Shown in pieces: positions 56,169 to 64,000 of a stretch of 64,000 bases of DNA (positions are counted from its first letter, which is position 1; the number at the start of each line of letters is the position of its first letter). The position numbers and the translations under genes were made by a program. The notes beneath the pieces are model-generated. The model searched no databases. It was given only the letters and a program-made list of their open reading frames with translations, and was not told the origin of the DNA. Where the stretch lies: NCBI RefSeq assembly GCF_022376445.1, contig NW_025955001.1, forward strand, positions 1 through 64,000, given 5' to 3'. Origin of the DNA: Fomitopsis serialis (lineage: Eukaryota > Basidiomycota > Agaricomycetes > Polyporales > Fomitopsidaceae).

Positions 56169-57038
56169 GGGTATCGAGGGGGCGAATGCAGCAGAGAGTG
56201 GGTGTAGCTAAGTAGGCGTAGAGGTAGTTCGTGGCAGGTCGTAGTGAGCAGTGCACTGTCAGCAAAGACGGGGATCAAGAGTGCAGACGCGGTCGAGCGA
56301 GGGGACATGATATTAATTCGACTGTAGATGCGCGTGCCCTTGGCGGACGTCATCGTCTCCAGCTCCTGCTCAGGCTGCTCTGGCGTACGCGTGACGTCAC
56401 CATACACCGATCGTCACTGCTCCCTGATTGGCTGACGCGGCCCTCGCAGTCCTTTTGGTCCAGAGCTGCGCCAAAATAGGATCGTCGCGTTCGACATGGA
56501 GTCTCGCGGAAACAGACTGACAGACACGCACCACCCCTCGCAGGTCGCCGGCCCCCCAGCCCCTACTGAATCCGAGGCTCGATGCGAATAGGTCCCGTCA
56601 TAGAGGAGCTCGACTCCGCTGCCGTATGAATACGACGCCTCGAATAGGCAGTCGTGATGGCAGATGCGAGCCAGCGTAGTGACAAGCCAGCATCGGAGTT
56701 TTCTTATGTAAGTAATACGACTTACACCCAGCGAGAGTAACTGATTGACCAATCATCCTAGTATGGAACACCGAGTTCGCAACGCTTGCTGAGACAACTG
56801 AGGCCATGTTCCGGTATACTTGAGGGAGCGAAATACCGATGCGGCTCGTGCCCTCGTATCTGACAATGTAGGCGTCACCACGCTTAGAAGGATGAGTCTG
56901 AAGATGAGCGCGACCAAAACCTACCAAAACACGACGAACACTCGGCGTACTTGTTTGGTGTTGTTGTGCAACAGCCTTAACGCCCGTGCTTACCTTATAT
57001 GGCCGTTTGTGGCAGATACGAACCTGCCGACGCACACC

Positions 57039-57197
57039 GGGCAGCACTTCGGTCCTTCGTCCCCAGTGTACGGTATAGCTGTCATGTCCTATTGCACATT
57101 CGTCACGGTATCTGATAAGAGTCAGAAACCGCAGGGCTACCCACTGCTACCCTAGTCCTGTATCATGAAGGTGCTGCAGCTCGCGCGAAGGACCTCC
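57039..57197 (+). repeat. direct repeat, copy 1 of 2
   Basis: About 160 bases from CAGCACTTCGGTCCTTCG to GAAGGACCTCCAG recur at 57325-57487 at roughly 85-90% identity by eye. Both would read SSPVYGI-MSYCTF on plus, but no complete frame surrounds them. Confidence 0.7.
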
Positions 57198-57324
57198 AGC
57201 TGGGGATCTACACGGGAGCCTGAGTAAGATTGAATATGCTTATCCGTAGTCTGATGCCCCCCGCAGCCTCGGTAGCCACCATATGCCAGTCCAGATAACC
57301 TACCGACTCACACCGCCCGGGCAA

Positions 57325-57487
57325 CATCAGCACTCCGGTCCTTCGTCCCCAGTGTACGGCATAGCTGCCATGTCCTATTGCACATTCGTCGCAGTATCTG
57401 ATAAGAGGCAGAAACCGGAGGGCTACCCATTGCTACAGCTCCGTTGTATCATAGAGGTGCCGCAGCTCGCGCCGCGAAGGACCTCCA
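57325..57487 (+). repeat. direct repeat, copy 2 of 2
   Basis: Partner of 57039-57197, separated from it by about 130 bases of unlike sequence. Confidence 0.7.
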
Positions 57488-57945
57488 GTTGTGACTAACG
57501 CCGTTCATTTCAAGGAGTCTCGAGTCTAACGGAAATGGTACCCGTGTGAGGGATCCCTGCAAGCGATCATGGGAGACCACCCTCAACGACGTAAAACATT
57601 CATCACGATTGAATGGACTCGACAACTCACGGGACGGAACGGGCCGAGGGAAGGCAGTCTGCCAGTGCATCTGCCAGCACTCATCGTGATACAGTACTCA
57701 ATTTACTCAAAACCCAAGCTAAGTTTTATACTCTCCCCGCTGTATGCTATCAGTATCTCCCAACAGCTCGGGGCCACCATGTGCTTCGACTTTCTGCAGC
57801 TTCATGTCCTAGTACTTGGCTAGCTGCCTCGGGCCCTCGTTTAGGTTCACTCGGGGCAGCCGCCGAAGTCAGGGCTTCACACTAATAGAAAAACAGAGTC
57901 CTGCCAGCGATACCTGTGCTCGTCTCTCCGCCGCGCGTTCGTCCA

Positions 57946-59898
57946 ATGTCCGACATGTCCGCCAGGGATGTCAAAAAGGCAGAGCTCGATGACATCGAGG
58001 ACCAGCAGCCCCAACTCCTCCGAGTCGCGAATGATGGCGACGAGGAATTTGGAGGCACCGAGGCACGCAAGTCCCTCGAGAAGAAGCTCCTCAGAAAGCT
58101 TGACTTGCGACTGTCTGTGCTCATTGTGATTTACATTCTCAACTATGTAAAGTCATCGTCAACCGCTCCGAATCTGCTTTACAACTGACTGACGTGGACT
58201 TGACGCGTAGATCGATAGGAACAATGTGTCGTGAGTAGATCCTGACAGCACGAATCTTGTCGGTCGCTGACAGGCTGTTTTTCAGCGCCGCGAGGCTACG
58301 CGGACTTGAGGCCGATTTAAAACTGGAAGGCCAGCAGTACGACACGCTTCTGAGCATTTTGTACGTTGGGTACATCCTCATGCAGGTCCCTTCGTAAGCG
58401 TTTCAAGTTTTCGACCGTTCAGCGGACCGGCACGATGCTGATGTTCCCACACAGAAACATGTTACTCGATTACATGGGCCGACCCTCCATCTACCTCCCC
58501 TGCTGCGTGATCCTCTGGGGCTTGATATCCTGCCTCACAGGAGCCACTACAACGTACGCCCACCCTTCCATTGCGACCCGTCCTGTACCCGACTCACCGC
58601 TCCGTCTGTCAGCTTTGTCGGCACGCTGATGACGCGGTTCTTCCTCGGCTTCGTGGAGGCCGCGTTCTTCCCCGGCGCGCTCTTCCTCCTTTCCAAGTGG
58701 TACACCCGCTCCGAGCTCGGCCTGCGCACCGCCGTCCTCTCCTGCGGCCTGCTCATCAGCAACGCCTTCGGGTCCCTGATCGCCTCCGGGATCCTCGACG
58801 GCATGCAGGGCAAGCTCGGCCACGCCGCCTGGAGGTCAGTCCGCTCTTCCATCCCCGCTCCGCATCGGTCAAGCGAACCATGTCTGCAGATGGCTGTTCT
58901 ACATCGAAGGCGCGCTCACGATCTTCGTCGCCGTCTGTGCGATCTTTGTCCTCCCCGACTTCCCCTCGACCGCACACCGGTGGCTCAGTCCGCTCGAGGT
59001 GCGCCTCGCAGAGAAGCGCGTCCTCGAGGACGTCGGCATCCCCGACGGGACCGCAGACGGTGCGCGGTCTGAGGGGGGCCAGCTCGCGGGGCTGCGGATG
59101 GCACTCGCGGACTGGAAGGTGTGGTGCCTCTCGCTGGCGCTGGCCAGCATGGTCATCTCGCTCTCGTTCAACGCGTTCTTCCCGACGCTGAGCGCGACGT
59201 TGGGGTACCCAGAGACGGTCACGCTGCTCCTGTGTGCGCCGCCATTCGGCTTCGCGACGGTGGCTGCGTTTGTGGTGACGAGGTGCGTGTGCCGACATCC
59301 GTCGTTAAAACTGTGGATTGATCGACTGCGCTTCGCTCATCCTGCAGGCATTCTGACAAGACCGGCGAGCGTTTCTGGCACATTGCTATCCCCCTTCTGC
59401 TCGGGGTCGTGGGGTTCGTCATCGCAGCGAGCACGATGAACACCGCCGCGCGCTACATTTCCCTGTCGGTTCTTCGCCCTCTGTACTGGCAGCTCCGCTC
59501 ACCGTCCCGCGTACAGATTCCTGATGGCGCAGTCCTACACGGCGTGGATCATCTTCCTCGCGTGGGTGAGCAACTCCATCCCGCGGCCGAGCGCGAAACG
59601 CGCCGTCGCGCTCGCGTTCATCAACGCGTTCTCGCAGCTCGGGAACGTCGCTGGCTCGTACGCGTCCTCCTTCATGTCACCGCTCTACCTGTGACTGACA
59701 TACAAGTTCTCCAGGTACGTCTGGCCGACTAGCTGGGGCCCGTCCTACCGCTACTCGTACGCGATCTGCATTGCGACGAACGGGTTTTGTATCTTCTTGT
59801 GCTATGTGTTTAAGCGTCATTTGGACCGCTTGAATAGACGGTTTGCGGAGGAAGAGGAAGAGGAAGGCCTTCCGAAGGGTTTCCGTTATTTGACATGA
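57946..59898 (+). CDS. MFS transporter, anion:cation symporter (allantoate/vitamin permease-like)
   Basis: Nine exons: 57946-58146, 58211-58230, 58286-58393, 58455-58553, 58613-58834, 58890-59282, 59348-59464, 59517-59657 and 59715-59898, giving 494 residues. The start is ATG 57946 (MSDMSARDVKK). Membrane segments begin at LRLSVLIVIYILNY-IDRNNV, followed by SILYVGYILMQVPSNMLLD, the family signature region RPSIYLPCCVILWGL, FFLGFVEAAFFPGALFLLS, SCGLLISNAFGSLIASGI and, after the central loop, six more. IDRNNVSAARLRGL and GFVEAAFFPG are typical of the ACS (DAL5-like) group, which carries allantoate, nicotinate, pantothenate or biotin. The substrate cannot be told. A 20-base second exon is needed to complete IDRNNVS. 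Confidence 0.9.
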
Positions 59899-61400
59899 TT
59901 CTGCGTATGTCCTTGGATGAAAATCGCATTGATAGACAGAACATCGTGAGAGCGTTGAAGGAGAATTGTAGAAACTGCGCTAAGTATCGCGTACACACAA
60001 TCCACTCGTCAAACGCTCAAGTTTTCAAACCTCGCCGCTGCGTCACCCTTCGCCGGGAGACGAGCTATTTGCCTTCGTGGAGGGGAAAGCGGCCGGGCCG
60101 CCCGTGCGCTTCCCATATGTATTTTCTTTGCTTCTCGCCCGTCTTTCTACCTCGCTGATTGCGTTCTCAACAGACAGTCAGTACTTATGATACAAACTAT
60201 TTCTGTAATCTTGCTCTACTGGCGCGCTCTCGACGAACTGGAAGGCGGCGACGCAGACTGACTAACTGTAGGACTGGGCGGGTCCGAACTGAGAGCCGCA
60301 CCTGTTCAAGTTGGGGCCCGGGCCCGGATCGCGGACATAAATAGCACTGCTCGCGCGCTGTCGGCCTCGCGCCAAGCGAATGGTTTATTGTCAAAGTTCG
60401 AAGGGGACTGAAGGGCCGTCCGTCACCGGGACAGGTGCTCATGTGTCTGCTTACCATATAAGGTAGCACTCCTTCCTGATCTGTCAAACGATCGCTCGCC
60501 CTTCACGCGTCACCAGCGCATCACGCTTCCTTGCGAACCATCTGCCCCTCGTCGACGTCTCTCCGATTTGCTAATTGCAAAAATAACACACACACTCTTC
60601 TACATAGAAAGTCCCGGTTTGCTCGTGTGTATAAATACTGGGCTGCGTCGCTTGTCTCGCCGCTTCTCCCCCAAGTTCCCTCTACTGGCTGGCCTCCACT
60701 CCGGCGTGACGAGACGGTTCGCGTGTGCAAAATATGTAGCTGAGCAGCAAGTCGAACAGAACGTCGCGAGACGCGTATCGAACCAAGTAAGTTCTACTTC
60801 TAGGCAGCCTACCGTGACTTACTACTTAATGATTACTCGTTAGATCCCGGGGCCAGGCCTTCGACCCATTTCTGACTCGTCAATTGCCCCGCAATCGTGT
60901 GTTGTGAGTTGATATATTATCTTCTCCCTCTTCCAGTGACTTTTCGCTACAGACTTTCGCACTGGGCCAGCCATAATCCCGCATCGTTCGGGGTCTGCGA
61001 GCAAGGTGGCGCCCGCCCAGTCGATCGATCAAAAGCGCCGCGGCGCATGTTACCCGGCGGCTCTGTCGTGCTTGGCTTGCAACATTGACCTCTATATCTG
61101 CTACTGCGGTTTCTTGTACATACTCTTGGTGGGCCCTGTTCATCTTGAGGCTGGTTGATCAAACGACGCTGGTGTCACGAATGGAGTGTGCATCATATCG
61201 GGGTCCATCGCATCCCGATTCTGCGGTGCGCTTTCCCGACGGGAGGATCCTATTGTTCATTCCATATTCATCGCCCACACGAGGTGCAATCCAATGGCCC
61301 CGCGGGGATCATTCCGGACTTGCCGTTCGTCGATTGTGCCGCTCAACGACCCTCACCCACGGACGTATTCTTAGATCATCATACCATGTGCCCGACGACC
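59899..61400. other. 1.5-kb intergenic stretch
   Basis: No gene is recognised. A TATA-like GTATAAATAC lies near 60629-60638 without a supported gene after it. Confidence 0.4.
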
Positions 61401-61406
61401 TATAAG
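61401..61406 (+). promoter_or_regulatory. TATA box of sedolisin 3
   Basis: TATAAG lies 86 bases before the ATG at 61493, similar in sequence to the TATAAG of sedolisin copy 1. Confidence 0.5.
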
Positions 61407-61492
61407 CATGCGTGCACGCATGCCCTTCCGCCCACACACACCCAGACCACCCACTCGTCGCCTTCACTCCTTCAGCACCTGCGCGTAGCAGC

Positions 61493-63479
61493 ATGCTCAG
61501 GACAGGCGTCCTCGTCTCCCTCTTCTCGCTCGCCTTGGCGACGCCCACGCCGCGCACGATGCGCGTCCACACCCGCCGGGACAGCGCCCCCGTAGGATTC
61601 GCCCTCGCAGGCGCGGCAGCCCCGGATACGACGATCAAGCTCCGGATCGCGCTCGCACAGAGCAACCCGGCTGGACTGGAGGATGCGCTGTACGATGTCA
61701 GCACGCCGTCGAGCGAGCGTTACGGGCAGTATTTGACTCGGGACGAGGTGCGTATTTATGGAGTACTTGTCCCATGATCACCCTCATATCTACTCGTTCC
61801 CCAGGCCGCTGCCTTTGTGGCGCCTAGCGAGGAGACTACCTCAGCTGTGAGTGCATGGCTCACGGAGCACGATGTTAGCGCCACACCCCTCACGCCAGCG
61901 GGCGACTGGATCGGCTTCACGGTGCCCGTGAGCAAGGCGAATGAGATGTTCGCCGCAGACTATAGCGTCTACACGCACGCGGAATCGGGGCAGTCCACTA
62001 TTCGGACACTATCCTACTCGGTCCCGACGGAGCTGACAGAGCACCTCAAGGTGCTCTACCCTTCCACCACGTACGTCTCTCATTCCAGGCTCGCATCAAC
62101 TGATATCGAGGGACATTATATGTAGGTTCCCCAAGACCCAGCAGAAGCTACAGGTCGTAAAAGCCCCCGTGTCCGTCGTCCCTCAGACGACGCAGGGTGC
62201 AGAGAACGCCGCCGTTAACGCTTCGTGCGCGAACGTGATCACTCCATCATGTCTCCAGCAGATCTACAGTGTACCCTCGACCCCTGCCACGCAGTCGTCA
62301 AACCAGCTCGCGGTGGCGGGCTACGATGATCAGTGGGCAAACACTGCGGATCTCAGCGTAAGTCTCCATGAACGATTCGTCCCCATCTCAGAGCTAAACA
62401 GCTGCTCATTCAGAGGTTCCTGGCGGCCTACCGCCCGGACATGAGCGCGAACACGTCTTTCACACTAGAGACCATAGATGACGGAACGAACAACCAGGAC
62501 GAGGCAGACGCCGGGGTAGAGGCGAACCTGGACATCCAGTACACCGTCGGAGTCGCGACGGACGTGCCGGTGGTGTTCATCTCCGCGGGCGAGGACAACC
62601 AGGACGGCGACCTCGGCGGATTCCTCGACATGACCGACCTGCTGCTCAACCAGACGAGCCCGCCACAGGTGTGGACGACGAGCTACGGGCCGAACGAGGA
62701 CGACGTACCTGAGGACCTTGCCTAGTGCGTATCCCGCGACTGCAGTTCCTAGCTGTACGCTGAGTGCGCGACCGCATAGCAACCTGTGCAACGCGTACGC
62801 GCAGCTCGGCGCTCGTGGCGTCTCGATCCTCTTCGCCACCGGCGACGGGGGCGTGTCGGGCACGCAGTCGTCCGAGTGCACGACGTTCGTGGTGCCCTTC
62901 CCCGACGGCTGCCCGTACATGACGAACGTCGGGTCCACGACCGGTTACGCGCCCGAGATCGGCGCCTACTTCTCCGCGGGCGGGTTCAGCAACTACTGGG
63001 CACGGCCGTCGTACCAGGCGGACGCCGTCGACGCGTACCTCGCGGGCCTCGGCGACACGTACGCGGGGCTGTACAACGCGAGCGGGCGCGCGTTCCCGGA
63101 CGTCGCGACGCAGGGGATCAACTACAGCGTGGTGATCGACCAGGAGTTCTACCTCGTCGACGGGACGAGCTGCTCGAGCCCGATGTTCGCGAGCGTGGTT
63201 AGTCTGATTAACGATGAGCTGATCAGTAACGGGAAGCCTGTGCTGGGCTTCTTGAACCCGTGGCTGTACTCGACGGCTGCGAGCGCGTTCAATGATATCA
63301 CGGAGGGCGATAACCCTGGATGTGGGACGAATGGATTCAACGCTACGGTGGGCTGGGATCCGGTGGGTGCCTTCATTCGTACGTGTAATCGCCGAAGTTG
63401 ATGGCTCATGCATGAATAGGTGACGGGCCTTGGCTCGCCAGACTACGCGAAGCTGAGGATCGCGGCGGGGTTGAGCTGA
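61493..63479 (+). CDS. sedolisin (S53) tripeptidyl-peptidase-type protease, copy 3
   Basis: Six exons: 61493-61747, 61805-62070, 62126-62357, 62414-62724, 62780-63362 and 63420-63479, giving 568 residues. The signal peptide is MLRTGVLVSLFSLALATP. The propeptide carries IALAQSNPAGLEDALYD and AGDWIGFTV. Catalytic features are the Glu/Asp pair in [13 protein letters not shown], the Asp in FATGDGGVSG and the Ser in VDGTSCSSPMFA; the calcium site is DITEGDNPGCGTNGF and GWDP-VTGLGSP. Two introns of the 44-49 kb copies are missing (within the EA|DLD region and after GCP), while the GWDP|VTGLG intron is shared. It keeps the GGFSNYW segment deleted from copy 2. It is the most diverged of the set and looks fully functional. 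Confidence 0.92.
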
Positions 63480-64000
63480 TGTGTGGAACGTGGACTGAAT
63501 GGTTACATGTTGTCGATCTTTACGTGCTGTCCTTGACCTTCTAGCATTGCTTTGCACGTCTCGGCGCGGGTCTCCCGTTAGAACGAGCTTTTGTACCCGT
63601 GGCCGTTCTTCCTTGAACATGGTAGGTGATTGATGCAGCGTCGTTGATCATGTTGAGACCAGCCTGGTATCTATTGACGTCATGGCCTTGCGGGGTACGT
63701 CGCGGCTGTTGCCCATGCTTGGCGCGAGTCTTCATGCATCATGGTACGGGCACGGAAACGCAACGCTCAGACCCTTCTCGTCAGGTTAGTCTATACTTTG
63801 ACTGCGATGGGTGAATTCTTCCATAGGCATTGACGCTCTACTGCTGCTCGATGATATGAATGGCACTGTAGCGTGAGGGGACCTTCCGGGCTGTATCTGT
63901 GGTATGAGTGCCCTGTGCACTGGAATTGGAAGACGCAATAGCTTAGCGTCCTGGCGGAATACCGACTGCATACACATGGCCTTCTGATCTCACCACGGCA
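63480..64000. other. downstream region of sedolisin 3
   Basis: Nothing recognisable lies between the stop and the window end. Confidence 0.4.

Larger units (their letters stand above)
56169..57945. other. intergenic stretch with a local duplication
   Basis: No intact gene is seen between the divergent erdS and MFS genes apart from the direct repeats listed separately. Promoters of both genes must lie here. Confidence 0.4.

Noticed and set aside
58756..59298. Minus-strand Arg/Glu-rich frame within the MFS gene
   Set aside because: Antisense shadow of the transporter exon; no independent signal.
62646..63620. 324-residue minus-strand frame over sedolisin 3
   Set aside because: Antisense shadow caused by high GC at third positions; the plus strand has the full sedolisin motif set.

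Overview
The window is nuclear DNA of a filamentous fungus, most likely an agaricomycete basidiomycete close to the polypores. The grounds are short, dense GT-AG introns of about 50-65 bases, high-GC codon use, an expanded single-pass kinase-like family, sedolisin proteases, an atypical G-alpha and chromodomain integrases. The placement is an inference. Genes named here were recognised by reading motifs and joining exons by eye, and no database was searched.

Layout. 1-7860: right part of a large mobile element running off the left edge. It has two minus-strand unknown genes, then on the plus strand a DD35E integrase with a chromodomain, a small membrane protein and a 765-residue Arg/Ser-rich protein. 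No reverse transcriptase is visible. 9505-10518: a 6-phosphogluconate-dehydrogenase-like gene with one apparent frameshift. 11270-12549 and 22759-24050: two copies of a medium-chain enoyl/quinone reductase with duplicated promoters. 14.1-28.8 kb: five copies of a membrane-anchored kinase-like gene (four intact on minus, one inverted and broken), mixed with decayed copies of other duplicated blocks. 31085-32244: a phosphosulfolactate synthase (ComA/HSA32) family gene. 32.5 kb: a sedolisin fragment. 33781-37849: a young, apparently complete Mutator-like transposon with 155-bp inverted repeats and a 9-bp target duplication. 40742-43268: a large atypical G-alpha. 43.8-51 kb: tandem duplication of a sedolisin unit, one copy carrying a small repeat-rich insertion. 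52294-56168: an aspartyl-tRNA synthetase/DUF2156 fusion (ErdS type). 57946-59898: an MFS transporter. 61493-63479: a third, diverged sedolisin.

How it fits together. Housekeeping-type genes (ComA-like, G-alpha, ErdS, MFS) sit among accessory families that have grown by local duplication (reductase, kinase-like, sedolisin). Three mobile elements lie in or beside the duplicated tracts. The sedolisins would supply secreted acid peptidase activity. The kinase-like proteins look like a lineage-specific membrane family whose catalytic residues depart from the canonical set.
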